DNA of 17,561 nt. Origin: Deltaproteobacteria bacterium (GTDB taxonomy: Bacteria > Desulfobacterota > Binatia > UBA9968). The position numbers and the translations under genes are program-made. Numbering within the stretch: position 1 is the stretch's first letter; the number at the start of each line of letters is the position of its first letter. The notes under the pieces are model-generated. The model searched no databases. It was not told the DNA's origin and saw only the letters and a program-made list of their open reading frames with translations. Shown one piece after another: positions 1 through 7,634 of the stretch. The stretch spans positions 1 to 17,561 of the forward strand of contig JAERMN010000008.1 of the NCBI GenBank assembly GCA_016844625.1. The letters are read 5' to 3'.

Positions 1-27
1 AACCCGCCCCTATCAATTATCCAAACC

Positions 28-56
28 CTTCGTGTCCTTCGTGATCTTCGTGGTGA
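28..56. repeat. CTTCGTG 7-mer tandem repeat (half element)
   Basis: Three CTTCGTG copies are spaced by 2 nt (period 9) and end in GTGGTGAA. This matches the right arm of the longer CACGAAG elements at 3498-3586 and 6628-6709. The opposite arm would lie left of the window or is missing. It sits just downstream of the pal stop codon, in the 80 nt that hold no gene. Confidence 0.75.
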
Positions 57-80
57 ATTCCCCCTCTTTTCATCGCACGA

Positions 81-662
81 TCAGGAAGCGGGGCGGCTCG
101 GCAACACCACGAAGCGCGCGCGGCGGTTACGCTGCCAACAGTTTTCGCTTGCGTCTTTGCACGCGGGAATTTCTTCGCCGTAGCTGATCGTCGAGAGACG
201 GTCTGCGCCGATACCCAAGGTCGCCAAAAAATCCTTGGCGGCTTGAGCGCGCTTCGCCCCGAGGGCTAAATTATACTCGTTGGTCCCACGCTCGTCGCAG
301 TGCCCTTCGATTTCCACCCGCGCCGCCGGGTTCTTCTTGAGCCAGTCGGCGTTGACCCGCAAAATATCGCGGGCGTCGGCACTCAGGTTATGGCTATCGT
401 AGTCATACAAAATATCCTTTAACGGGCCGGCGCTCTCGGTGGACGTGCCCTCCTGCAGCTGGCCTAGACTGGAGCGATCGGTGGTGGTCTCCAGCGTGGC
501 GTTGCGCTTACCCTCGCCCTGTGCAGGATTCGCCGCTGACCGCGAACCGCTAGCCGAGGGCGAAGACGCTGAATCGGGCTTGGGCGTGGTCGATGGCGCA
601 CATCCGCCGGCTAACATTATGACCCCTGCCAGCGTGTAGCACGCCATTTTAAAATGTATCAT
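81..662 (-). CDS. pal: Peptidoglycan-associated lipoprotein Pal
   Basis: Outer-membrane lipoprotein of the Tol-Pal complex; it binds peptidoglycan and interacts with TolB and TolA. The 193-residue product starts with a lipoprotein signal peptide ending in LAGGC, so Cys21 is the likely lipidated residue. A Ser/Pro/Ala-rich linker runs to about residue 80. The OmpA-like domain follows, with the peptidoglycan-binding signature around VEIEGHCDERGTNEYN and the later RRARFVV strand. The start at 662 is supported by AAAGGAG eight bases upstream. It is the last gene of the tolQRAB-pal cluster, 54 nt after tolB. Length and order are normal for the family. No YbgF/CpoB homologue follows within the 80 nt left in the window. 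Confidence 0.95.
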   Translation of the reverse strand: MIHFKMACYTLAGVIMLAGGCAPSTTPKPDSASSPSASGSRSAANPAQGEGKRNATLETTTDRSSLGQLQEGTSTESAGPLKDILYDYDSHNLSADARDILRVNADWLKKNPAARVEIEGHCDERGTNEYNLALGAKRAQAAKDFLATLGIGADRLSTISYGEEIPACKDASENCWQRNRRARFVVLPSRPAS

Positions 663-716
663 AGCAGTTACTCCTTTCGTGGCAATTGATGGTAAATAAT
701 ATGATTTTGGGAGATT

Positions 717-2024
717 TCAATCTAAACGAGGGGACCAACTTGGTTTTGTATCATCCCCGCCAGAACCTGTCAATCTACGCTGATTCTCGCCACCAGCTTG
801 CATAACATACAAATGATACCTTCCTGCGCGGTTTGACGCAAACGCAATAAATCTGCCATCCGGCGCCCAAGCCGGGTCCTCGCTGTCGGAGGCGTCGGAA
901 GTGATCTGGCGCACCTCACTCCCATCCACTTTAATCGTGAATATGGCGAAACGCCGGCCGACTCTTCCAGTGTAAGCAATCCTATCACCTTTCGGCGACC
1001 AGGCTGGCGCTGTATTGTAGCCTCCGCTGTATGTAAGGCGGCGCGTTTTACCGCTGGCGACATCAAGAATGTATAACTGAGGCGAACCGCTGCGATCAGA
1101 AACAAAGACAATTTGTCGGCCGTCGGGAGACCATGCTGGTGAGACTTCTATTCCAGGGTCCGAAGTGAGCTGCCGGATCACCTTCCCGTTGGCGTCCAAT
1201 AGATAAAGGTTGCTGTCACCTGCCACCTCCAGGGTAGCCACCACGTGCTGCCCATCCGGCGACGCCTGCCCGCCGATGTAGCGCCCATTCGGCGGTGACC
1301 ACTTCACATCTTTGCCCGTAAAAAGCTCGAACTGGTAGAGTCCGGGACTGCGGTCTTTATACGAAGTGTAGATGACGGCCTTACCGTCGAAAGTCCAGGA
1401 CGGAAATAAATTGATCGTGCGATTATTCGTGACCTGGAACCTCTCGGTGCCGTCTAAATGCGCCACATGAATCTCTTTGAAGCGCCCTCCATTGTTGGAA
1501 ACATAGGCGATCCGAGTATTGAAGACGCCCGGCGTACCCGTAAACTGATTAGTAATCTCGTCAGCGAACTTATGCGCGATGCGGCGAAAATCTTTCGCTT
1601 TGGCAACGTAACGCTTGCCGATTAGCTCTTTGGACTGCGCGACATCGAACAGGCGTAGCTCAACGGTCAGATCATCCCCCTGAACGGCAAATCTACCTTT
1701 GACCAACCCCACTGCCCCGATGGTAGACCAATCTTTAAAATCGAAGGCGCCGAGAGTGTCGCCGCTTTTCTGTGGGTCTTCGATGTAGGCCGCGCGATCG
1801 AGCACGCGAAACCAACCCGAAAGATCGAGATCGTAAACGATTGAATCTGCGACTGCGGTGGAAATGCGGGCTGTGTCACCGCCCGCGCCGGTATTCTTTA
1901 GCGGCGAGATTGCGATGGGATATTTCGGCATGCCCTGGCCAACGACTTCGATGGAAATCTGCGCAGCATCAACCGGGCGAACCAATAACAGCAGAGACAA
2001 AAAACCCCAGCTTAATTTACTCAT
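717..2024 (-). CDS. tolB: Tol-Pal system periplasmic beta-propeller protein TolB
   Basis: Periplasmic component of the Tol-Pal system that binds Pal and TolA. The 435-residue protein has a signal peptide (residues 1 to about 20, ending VDA-A). The N-terminal alpha/beta TolB domain begins ISIEVVGQG and includes the AVADSIVYDLDLSGWFRVLD segment. The C-terminal half is a six-bladed propeller built from repeats of the type SPAWSPDGRQIVFVSDRSG and APAWSPKGDRIAYTG. It lies 6 nt downstream of tolA. A GGAG at the tolA 3' end, 11 nt upstream of the ATG, is the only visible ribosome-binding site and suggests translational coupling. Length is normal for TolB. Confidence 0.96.
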   Translation of the reverse strand: MSKLSWGFLSLLLLVRPVDAAQISIEVVGQGMPKYPIAISPLKNTGAGGDTARISTAVADSIVYDLDLSGWFRVLDRAAYIEDPQKSGDTLGAFDFKDWSTIGAVGLVKGRFAVQGDDLTVELRLFDVAQSKELIGKRYVAKAKDFRRIAHKFADEITNQFTGTPGVFNTRIAYVSNNGGRFKEIHVAHLDGTERFQVTNNRTINLFPSWTFDGKAVIYTSYKDRSPGLYQFELFTGKDVKWSPPNGRYIGGQASPDGQHVVATLEVAGDSNLYLLDANGKVIRQLTSDPGIEVSPAWSPDGRQIVFVSDRSGSPQLYILDVASGKTRRLTYSGGYNTAPAWSPKGDRIAYTGRVGRRFAIFTIKVDGSEVRQITSDASDSEDPAWAPDGRFIAFASNRAGRYHLYVMQAGGENQRRLTGSGGDDTKPSWSPRLD

Positions 2025-2030
2025 ATCAAA

Positions 2031-2999
2031 CTATGCTCCGAAATCGCTCGGCTTGAAGGTCATTTCAACATCGGCAAATTCTTTTCGATGCGATTCGGGA
2101 GGCGAACTGAACGGATTGGATCTTTTTATCGCTCGAATAACCGACTCGTCGTAGGTAGGATCTCCCGACCGCTGCATCACCCTCAGCCCGCTAATCTCGC
2201 CGTTTTCCTTGATGCCGAATTGTACGACAACCTTGAGGTCGCTCTTGCGTCCCGCCCATGCCCAATTTCCTTTTATCGTACTGATCAATCGGTTCTGATA
2301 GGCGATGAACTCAACACTTTTTAGCACACCTTCGCCTCCGATTCCCCCCTTGCCGAGTGACTGCGCCCCCAGCCCCTCCCCACTGCCGGCGCTCAGCGGC
2401 TCGCCTTTGCTGTTACCGGCGCTGCTCGGCGATCCTTGCGCCGATGCCGCCCGGTTGCGCGCGCGCTCGATGGCCGCTTGAATCACACGCTCGCGCACCT
2501 TCTCCAGCGAATTCTCATCAGCCTTTACCGCGTCTTTTGTCTCTTTCGATGGTTTTTGTGCCGTATCTTTTTTCTGAACTTCCTGTTTCGCCGCTACTTT
2601 GCTCTTAGCCAAGACGGCTTCCTCGCTCGGCTTCGCCTTTACTTTCTCAGCTTTCTCCGCCTTCGTAGCTTTTTTCTTAACGGGCTCTGGCGGCGCCGCA
2701 GCTGGGGCGGGCTCGGCCTGTGGCGGCGGTTCGACGGGACGTGTCTTGGCTTCAGGATCGATTCTGGTACCGAGATTTCTTGCGCCGATTTTTTCGCCGC
2801 CAACCAAATCGACCACGTAACTCGGCGGCGGCTCAAGCTTACCCGACAACCCAATCGGCAACAGGACCAAAGCCAAAATCAACCCGCCGTGCAGGACCAG
2901 CGATACCAGCAACCATTTGGGCAACTTCTCTTCGGTGGCGGCGCTGCCAGCATCTCCCTTACCGGGCTTGATTGCCGAGGTAGGCATGCTTGAAACCAT
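2031..2999 (-). CDS. tolA: TolA-like protein with TonB C-terminal domain
   Basis: Inner-membrane-anchored, periplasm-spanning link between the TolQR motor and Pal/TolB. The 322-residue protein has a short cytoplasmic N terminus and one membrane helix (about residues 28-50, WLLVSLVLHGGLILALVLLP). A proline-rich and then Lys/Ala/Glu-rich stretch follows (about 85-190, many KAEKAEK-like runs, helical or extended). A Ser/Gly-rich hinge leads to a C-terminal TonB/TolA fold with YQNRLISTIKGNWAW and a final beta strand. TolA is preferred over TonB because the gene lies directly between tolR and tolB; only 3 nt separate it from tolR. The start could instead be Met5, since GGAGG lies 10 nt before the first ATG. 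Confidence 0.9.
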   Translation of the reverse strand: MVSSMPTSAIKPGKGDAGSAATEEKLPKWLLVSLVLHGGLILALVLLPIGLSGKLEPPPSYVVDLVGGEKIGARNLGTRIDPEAKTRPVEPPPQAEPAPAAAPPEPVKKKATKAEKAEKVKAKPSEEAVLAKSKVAAKQEVQKKDTAQKPSKETKDAVKADENSLEKVRERVIQAAIERARNRAASAQGSPSSAGNSKGEPLSAGSGEGLGAQSLGKGGIGGEGVLKSVEFIAYQNRLISTIKGNWAWAGRKSDLKVVVQFGIKENGEISGLRVMQRSGDPTYDESVIRAIKRSNPFSSPPESHRKEFADVEMTFKPSDFGA

Positions 3000-3002
3000 C
3001 GA

Positions 3003-3422
3003 TTATCCGCCTCCGTCGCCCGGGGGACGAGTGACCATGCCTAATCTCTCGATGCCGGACTGTTTGATCTGGGCGATGGTTCGCATCACCACACCGTAGC
3101 GCACATCTTGATCCGCGCGCAGATAAACCTGTTTATCGGCCTGAAGTTTCTTGATGGCCGCAAGCTTCTTGCCTAGTTCAGCCAGCGTCATCTCATTATC
3201 GTTAAGATAGATCTTGCCGTTTTTTGCGATGGTCACCACCAAAAACCCTTCCGTTCCCTCGATGGCGCCAACTCTGGCCTGGGGCAAATTGACCTGGACG
3301 CCTTGCTGGATGATCGGCGCCGTCACCATGAAGATCACTAACAATACCAGCATGACGTCAACGAGAGGGGTCACGTTGATCTGCGAGATCGTGCCGCCGC
3401 CCGGCGAAGCATCAAAAGCCAT
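3003..3422 (-). CDS. tolR: Biopolymer transport / Tol motor protein TolR
   Basis: Forms the proton channel with TolQ and energises TolA. The 139-residue protein has a single N-terminal transmembrane helix with the PLVDVMLVLLVIFMVTAP motif; Asp22 is the expected proton-carrying residue. The periplasmic domain includes QGVQVNLPQ and VYLRADQDVRYG, both typical of the ExbD/TolR family. GGAGG five bases before the ATG fixes the start. ExbD is the alternative name for the same fold, but the tolQ-R-A-B-pal context decides for TolR. A 245-nt repeat-filled gap separates it from tolQ, which is unusual for these normally abutting genes. Confidence 0.95.
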   Translation of the reverse strand: MAFDASPGGGTISQINVTPLVDVMLVLLVIFMVTAPIIQQGVQVNLPQARVGAIEGTEGFLVVTIAKNGKIYLNDNEMTLAELGKKLAAIKKLQADKQVYLRADQDVRYGVVMRTIAQIKQSGIERLGMVTRPPGDGGG

Positions 3423-3447
3423 AAGGACCTCCAGCCTGCTGGCGCTT

Positions 3448-3483
3448 GTTCCAATCGTTCAAAATGTTCCAGTCGTTCAAGAG
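3448..3483. repeat. GTTCCA/GTTCAA 9-nt-period repeat, copy 1
   Basis: Two 18-nt units sit next to each other: GTTCCAATCGTTCAAAAT and GTTCCAGTCGTTCAAGAG. Each contains two GTTCMA cores 9 nt apart. The 15-nt core GTTCCAATCGTTCAA recurs on the opposite strand at 16055-16090. The repeat lies in the tolQ-tolR gap, just upstream of the tolR ribosome-binding site. Confidence 0.8.
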
Positions 3484-3497
3484 GTTTAGGACTAGGA

Positions 3498-3586
3498 TTC
3501 ACCACGAAGGCACGAAGGCACGAAGGACACGAAGGGTTCGGATATTTATTCTCTTAAACTTCGTGACCTTCGTGTTCTTCGTGGTT
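3498..3586. repeat. CACGAAG inverted-repeat element, copy A
   Basis: The left arm has four CACGAAG copies (period 8-9). The core starts with GGTTCGGATATTTATT and ends with CTTAAA. The right arm has three CTTCGTG copies ending in GTGGT. The arms are complementary and could fold into a long hairpin. The core is nearly identical to that of the element at 6628-6709, so the two are copies of one dispersed element and not chance tandem repeats. It is inserted between tolQ and tolR. Confidence 0.85.
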
Positions 3587-3597
3587 AGTCCCCTCTT

Positions 3598-3628
3598 CTT
3601 TGCGCCCTTTGCGTTCTTTGCGGTTAAA
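3598..3628. repeat. CTTTGCG 7-mer triplet repeat
   Basis: Three CTTTGCG copies have 2-nt spacers (CC, TT) and end in GGTTAAA. The build is the same as the CTTCGTG repeats (7-mer plus 2 nt, three units) but the 7-mer differs. It lies right beside the CACGAAG element in the tolQ-tolR gap. Confidence 0.75.
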
Positions 3629-3667
3629 TGTCTTCTTTGGTTGCGGCTTTGCCGCGCTAAGCCAATT

Positions 3668-4408
3668 CTACTTGAAAAAATGCCGCTCCGCGATGTTTAA
3701 AAACTCATGGGCAAAATTATCCATTTCAACCGCGAGGACTTTAATGCGCTGCGCGAAGTGATTGTATGCCATCAGCGCCGGTATCGCCGCCGCCAAACCC
3801 GCCGCGGTGGCGATCAGCGCCTCAGCGATGCCGGGAGCAACGGCTTGAATGCTCGAGGAATGCGTCACGCTGAGGCCGCGAAACGCATTCATTATCCCCC
3901 AAACGGTGCCGAACAGCCCGACGAAGGGTGACGTGCTCGCGGTGGTGGCCAAGAACGTGAGCGATTTTTCCAGCTTGGTGATCTCCACGCTCGTAGCGCG
4001 TTTCATGGCCCGATCGACGTTGTCTATGCCGCCTAATTCCGTGCTGAATCCCTCGCCGCCAGCCGGCTCTTTTTTGCCGCGGGAAAGGCGCGCGAGCTCC
4101 TCGAACCCGGCCTTAAAAACCTGCGCCACGGGGCTCCCCTCCAGATCACGACTGATATCGTTGATCGAAGACAGATTGCGTCTCTCCCAAAAAATCTGAA
4201 TGAACTTTTCCGATTCTTTGTTGGCCCGGCGAATTTGCTTGAACTTGTAAAAAATGATCCCCCAGCTCACTACGGAAAACAAAACCAGGGAGTATAGTAC
4301 CAGTTGGACCAATGGGCCCGAGCCGCGCACGAGATCCAGTATACCATGTTGCTGGGGCATCGAAACGGCGTTTTGGGCGAGCAGATCAAGCGGCCAGAAT
4401 GAAAACAT
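3668..4408 (-). CDS. tolQ: Tol motor protein TolQ (MotA/TolQ/ExbB family)
   Basis: Inner-membrane proton-channel subunit working with TolR to drive TolA. The 246-residue protein has a first transmembrane helix at about residues 32-55 (VQLVLYSLVLFSVVSWGIIFYKF). A cytoplasmic loop follows with VEITKLEKSLTFLATTASTSPFVGLFGTVWGIMNAF, the signature of the MotA/TolQ/ExbB family. A further helix is EALIATAAGLAAAIPALMAY. It is the first gene of the tol cluster and diverges from pgk. A clear ribosome-binding site is not seen at the 4408 start. Met17 is an alternative start, but TolQ proteins usually have about this much sequence before the first helix. Confidence 0.94.
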   Translation of the reverse strand: MFSFWPLDLLAQNAVSMPQQHGILDLVRGSGPLVQLVLYSLVLFSVVSWGIIFYKFKQIRRANKESEKFIQIFWERRNLSSINDISRDLEGSPVAQVFKAGFEELARLSRGKKEPAGGEGFSTELGGIDNVDRAMKRATSVEITKLEKSLTFLATTASTSPFVGLFGTVWGIMNAFRGLSVTHSSSIQAVAPGIAEALIATAAGLAAAIPALMAYNHFAQRIKVLAVEMDNFAHEFLNIAERHFFK

Positions 4409-4427
4409 CAGGAATCCGACGAGATAA

Positions 4428-4456
4428 TTGAAAAAGTATTACAAGCCCTGTATTTA
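4428..4456 (+). promoter_or_regulatory. Possible sigma70-type promoter for pgk-tpiA-secG
   Basis: TTGAAA is separated by 17 nt from TATTTA in the tolQ/pgk divergent region, about 180 nt upstream of the pgk start. The leader it would make contains a 6-bp inverted repeat (GCAGGC ... GCCTGC, 4525-4545) of unknown meaning. This rests only on matches to the -35/-10 consensus. Confidence 0.33.
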
Positions 4457-4633
4457 GTCAAATAACGCTGTCGGTTTTCATTATATCTTAATATCCACGA
4501 TGTTAATAACCTTCGACGCCAAAAGCAGGCAAAAAGTTCGCCTGCGCGGAACCGTAGCGCCGCTGCTGTCCGGGCAACGCAAACGAATGCTATGGGGGCC
4601 GGTTTCATCGTCTCCGATCATGCAGGTGAAGTC

Positions 4634-5812
4634 ATGATTAAATCCATCGACGAGCTGGCGCTTGACAACAAGGTCGTTTTCTTGCGCGTTGATTTCAACG
4701 TGCCGCTGCGCGACGGCAAAGTTGCCGAGCCGCATCGCATCGACAGCACGCTGCCGACCATTCGCCAAATACTTCGGCGCGCAAAAAAAATCGTCATTGC
4801 GTCGCATCTCGGCCGTCCGGACGGCAAGGCGGCGCCGAAGTACAGCCTGGCGCCGGCGCGCGATCACCTCGAACGGGTGATTCAAGAGCCGGTGGTTTTG
4901 GCTCCCGACTGCGTCGGCGCTGAAGTCGAACGGCTCGTGCGCGAACCAATGCATCGGCTCATCCTGCTCGAAAATCTGCGCTTTCACAAAGAAGAGGAAG
5001 CCAACGACGCGGCTTTTTCCAAGGCCCTTGCCGCACTGGCCGAAGTCTATATCAACGACGCCTTCGGCGCCGCCCATCGGGCCCACGCGTCAATTTCGGG
5101 TATGGCGGCTTTTTTCAAAGATAAAGGCGCGGGGCTTTTGATGCAAAAGGAACTCGACTACCTGTCACGACTCATGACGAAACCAGACCAGCCGTTCGTG
5201 ACGATTCTGGGCGGCGCAAAGGTCTCTGACAAGATCGGCGTCATCCGCAATTTGCTGCCGAGAGTGAACGCGCTACTGATCGGCGGCGGCATGGCTTACA
5301 CTTTTTTAAAGGCCCAAGGAGTTGAGATCGGCAAATCGCTCGTGGAAAACGACAAGCTGCAACTTGCCCTCGAGCTCTTGGCTGAAGCGGCGGCGCACCA
5401 AGTGGCGATTTTGCTGCCGGTGGATCATGTCACCGGCGACGCCAACAAACAGAATGCCACAACTACCGTGGCAATGATTCCAGCCGACCGCCTGGGGCTG
5501 GACATCGGTCCGAAAACTGCCGGCTGGTTTTGCGACGAGATCCGCAAAGCCAAAATGGTTCTTTGGAATGGCCCCGTGGGGTTGTTTGAAGTCCCGCCCT
5601 ACGACGCGGGCAGCCGATCGTTGGCCCAAGCCCTCGCCCAGAACGGCGCAAATTGCGTGAGCATCATCGCCGGCGGCGATACGGTCGCAGCGGTGACCGC
5701 CGCGGGGGTTGGCAACGCTGTGAGTCACCTCTCCACCGGCGGCGGCGCGACTCTAGAATTTCTCGAAGGCAAACAACTGCCGGGAATCAAAGCCCTCGAG
5801 GTGAATTCATGA
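4634..5812 (+). CDS. pgk: Phosphoglycerate kinase
   Basis: Glycolytic and gluconeogenic enzyme interconverting 1,3-bisphosphoglycerate + ADP and 3-phosphoglycerate + ATP in the cytoplasm. The product from ATG 4634 is 392 residues, the usual length. Visible motifs are VFLRVDFNVPL near the N terminus, the SHLGRPDG substrate loop, LLENLRFHKEEE, TILGGAKVSDKIGV and the C-terminal nucleotide-site motifs IAGGDTVAAV and STGGGATLEFLEGK. An upstream in-frame ATG (4592) would add 14 residues with no family match. The AGGTGA at 4624-4629 fits 4634 better. Its stop overlaps the tpiA start by four bases (ATGA), so the two are translationally coupled. Confidence 0.97.
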   Translation: MIKSIDELALDNKVVFLRVDFNVPLRDGKVAEPHRIDSTLPTIRQILRRAKKIVIASHLGRPDGKAAPKYSLAPARDHLERVIQEPVVLAPDCVGAEVERLVREPMHRLILLENLRFHKEEEANDAAFSKALAALAEVYINDAFGAAHRAHASISGMAAFFKDKGAGLLMQKELDYLSRLMTKPDQPFVTILGGAKVSDKIGVIRNLLPRVNALLIGGGMAYTFLKAQGVEIGKSLVENDKLQLALELLAEAAAHQVAILLPVDHVTGDANKQNATTTVAMIPADRLGLDIGPKTAGWFCDEIRKAKMVLWNGPVGLFEVPPYDAGSRSLAQALAQNGANCVSIIAGGDTVAAVTAAGVGNAVSHLSTGGGATLEFLEGKQLPGIKALEVNS

Positions 5813-6576
5813 TTCCCCCTCTAGTCGTCGGCAATTGGAAGATGCACGGCACCCAATCCCAGTGCCGCGACCTGGCGCGCCGCGTTGCCCGTGGACTCAA
5901 GCGCAAGGGGCGGCAGATTGACGTCGCCCTGGCGCCCCCCAACACGGCCCTCGAAATCGTTAAAAAGGTAATCGAGGGGAGCCAAATCCGGCTCGCCGCC
6001 CAAGACGCTCATTGGGAGGACCAGGGCGCCTTTACCGGCGAGGTCAGCGCCATGATGCTAAAGGATAGCGGCTGCGAATTTGTCATACTGGGCCACTCGG
6101 AACGGCGCCATATACTAAATGAAAGCGATCTCGTGGTGGCCAAAAAGGTCCAAGCCGCGTTGCGCAACGGGCTCCGGGCCATTTTATGCGTCGGCGAAAC
6201 ATTGGCCGAACGGCAAGCCGGCCGCACCCAATCCGTCGTCACGCGCCAACTCCGCATCGCGTTGAAGGGCTTGGGAAAAAGTGCTATAGACAACGTCGAA
6301 TTCGCTTACGAACCAGTGTGGGCCATCGGCACCGGACTCAACGCCACGTCAGAGCAAATCGCGCGGGTACACGGACGAATTCGGCAGTTCCTCAAGGCTT
6401 CTTTTGGAAATCGCAAGGGAAACGCCGCGCGCATTTTATATGGCGGCAGCGTCAAGCCGGAAAATGCCGCGGAGATTTTGCGGACCCCTGGGGTAAACGG
6501 ACTGCTGGTTGGCGGCGCAAGTTTGAGGGCTGAAACATTTTTGGCTATCGTTAATTGTTCGGCTCTTCCGGGTTGA
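5809..6576 (+). CDS. tpiA: Triosephosphate isomerase
   Basis: Interconverts dihydroxyacetone phosphate and glyceraldehyde 3-phosphate. The 255-residue protein starts MIPPLVVGNWKM, with Asn9 and Lys11 in the active site. Catalytic His96 lies in ILGHSERR and catalytic Glu168 in FAYEPVWAIGTG. The phosphate-binding YGGSV and LLVGGASL loops are present. The start overlaps the pgk stop as ATGA and is preceded by GAGGTG. Reading upstream to 5653 would only continue out of frame through pgk and is rejected. Its neighbours pgk and secG form the glycolysis/secretion gene order seen in many deltaproteobacteria. Confidence 0.97.
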   Translation: MIPPLVVGNWKMHGTQSQCRDLARRVARGLKRKGRQIDVALAPPNTALEIVKKVIEGSQIRLAAQDAHWEDQGAFTGEVSAMMLKDSGCEFVILGHSERRHILNESDLVVAKKVQAALRNGLRAILCVGETLAERQAGRTQSVVTRQLRIALKGLGKSAIDNVEFAYEPVWAIGTGLNATSEQIARVHGRIRQFLKASFGNRKGNAARILYGGSVKPENAAEILRTPGVNGLLVGGASLRAETFLAIVNCSALPG

Positions 6577-6589
6577 GTGTGACGGAGTA

Positions 6590-6620
6590 TTCACCACAGA
6601 GACACAGAGGACACAGAGAA
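6590..6620. repeat. CACAGAG 7-mer triplet repeat
   Basis: TTCAC is followed by three CACAGAG copies at 8-9 nt spacing. It lies directly before the CACGAAG element in the tpiA-secG gap. A degenerate version with ACAGAG and GCAGAG words follows at about 6730-6762. Confidence 0.7.
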
Positions 6621-6627
6621 AAAAAGA

Positions 6628-6709
6628 TTCACCACGAAGGCACGAAGGTCACGAAGGGTTCAGATATTTATGATCTTAAACTTCGTGAACTTCGTGTCCT
6701 TCGTGGTGA
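6628..6709. repeat. CACGAAG inverted-repeat element, copy B
   Basis: TTCACCACGAAGG opens a left arm of three CACGAAG copies. The core starts with GGTTCAGATATTTATGAT and ends with CTTAAA. The right arm has three CTTCGTG copies ending GTGGTGA. Terminal TTCACCAC/GTGGTGA and the arms are complementary, giving a possible hairpin. It differs from the copy at 3498-3586 by a few bases and one missing 7-mer. Confidence 0.85.
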
Positions 6710-6793
6710 GCTGTCCGAGATTCGTTTTTCACGACAGAGAAACAGCGGTCGCAGAGAGAAGCACCGCTTTTTTGATTTGAAACTGATAACTCT

Positions 6794-7180
6794 ATGATCA
6801 TTCTGGTTACCGTAATTCACGTTTTGGTTTGCATTGGCTTGATCCTGGTGGTCTTGTTGCAGACGGGAAAGGGCGCGGAAGTCGGCGCGGTGTTTGGTGG
6901 TTCAAGCGCGACGATCTTTGGCAGCAGCGGCGCCGGAAACTTTTTGAGCAGACTCACGACGGGCATGGCGATCGTGTTCATGATGACTTCATTGACCCTC
7001 GGTTATTTCGCGGGCCGAAAACCGTCCGAGACGATTTTCGACAAGCAGCCGGCTGCAACAGCGCCGCCGGGGAAAACCGTTGCGCCAAAACAGGAGGCTC
7101 TACCGGCGACACCGCCGCAAACCCCGGCCGAGCCCGCTGCACCGCAGGCCAGCCCGCCGGCGAAATCCCAAACCCCCTGA
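6794..7180 (+). CDS. secG: Protein translocase subunit SecG
   Basis: Small inner-membrane subunit of SecYEG. The 128-residue protein has two transmembrane helices (about residues 2-20 and 55-75). Between them is the family hallmark LLQTGKGAEVGAVFGGSSATIFGSSGAGNFL. The C-terminal half (from about residue 80) is a Pro/Ala/Gln-rich low-complexity tail, a common addition in deltaproteobacterial SecG. It follows tpiA after a repeat-filled 217-nt gap and is followed 8 nt later by tRNA-Leu. The ATG at 6794 has no strong ribosome-binding site, but the helix begins immediately after it as expected. Confidence 0.94.
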   Translation: MIILVTVIHVLVCIGLILVVLLQTGKGAEVGAVFGGSSATIFGSSGAGNFLSRLTTGMAIVFMMTSLTLGYFAGRKPSETIFDKQPAATAPPGKTVAPKQEALPATPPQTPAEPAAPQASPPAKSQTP

Positions 7181-7188
7181 TATGAGAT

Positions 7189-7276
7189 GCGAGGATGGCG
7201 GAACCGGCAGACGCGCTAGTTTGAGGGGCTAGTGCCAGAAATGGCGTAGGGGTTCAAATCCCCTTCCTCGCACCAA
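7189..7276 (+). tRNA. tRNA-Leu (anticodon GAG)
   Basis: The acceptor stem GCGAGGA pairs with TCCTCGC, followed by discriminator A and an encoded CCA (7274-7276). The anticodon stem CTAGT/GCTAG encloses loop TTGAGGG, giving anticodon GAG, which reads leucine CUC/CUU codons. A long variable arm and the T arm AGGGG-TTCAAAT-CCCCT fit a class II leucine tRNA. It lies 8 nt after secG and is probably co-transcribed with it. Confidence 0.96.
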
Positions 7277-7634
7277 CCCAACTGCTCGGATTTTCTCAGT
7301 CTTACCCAGTGGCTTGTAGGTCCCGGTTAGGTCACGGCTTTGACCGCCGCGTCACAGACAGCTTTTCGTATCCTCCTGAAGGACGTCAAAACTTCCCCCG
7401 TAAGCGCAAGCTGATCATTCGTGGCCAAGATGAATCAGCGTTTAGCCTGAGTGACGCATTTTGTCATGCCAAATCGTGTTACTTCAGTCACCGAAGTTTC
7501 ATTTATTGTTCAATTTTTTATCCGCTCGGCAGCGCCATTAGCGAACAAACTCTTATTATAACGGCATCTTAGCACTGATTGATCAATTTGGCATGGCCGT
7601 TGCTCTGTCACCGAGTGACAGAAGGAGAATTGCC
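7277..7634. other. Gene-poor gap between tRNA-Leu and the HTH gene
   Basis: No convincing gene is seen here. The one longer reading frame (7309-7572, 87 residues) has no family-like pattern and no ribosome-binding site. The stretch is locally AT-rich near 7500-7570. It ends in the 17-nt palindrome at 7605-7621. No second copy of the tRNA 3' end was found in the window, so an integration site is not supported. Confidence 0.6.
7605..7621. promoter_or_regulatory. Perfect 7-bp palindrome upstream of HTH gene (possible operator)
   Basis: CTGTCACCGAGTGACAG has perfect 7-bp arms around a CGA spacer. It ends one base before the AAGGAG ribosome-binding region of the small HTH protein at 7635. It could be an operator for autoregulation, or an RNA hairpin masking the ribosome-binding site. 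Confidence 0.45.

Noticed and set aside
3498..3586. CRISPR array or iteron origin from the CACGAAG repeats
   Set aside because: Repeat units are 7 nt with 1-2 nt spacers, far too short for CRISPR. No cas or replication initiator gene is nearby, and the element is an inverted repeat with a dispersed copy.
4481..5086. 201-residue minus-strand reading frame over the pgk start
   Set aside because: It is antisense to phosphoglycerate kinase, with no recognisable domain.
7189..7276. tRNA-Sec (selC) as source of UGA decoding
   Set aside because: The only tRNA in the window has anticodon GAG and a standard acceptor stem; it is tRNA-Leu. Sec machinery must be elsewhere.
7309..7572. 87-residue plus-strand reading frame after tRNA-Leu
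   Set aside because: No ribosome-binding site, no family-like pattern, and cysteine/serine/tyrosine-rich composition typical of non-coding DNA.
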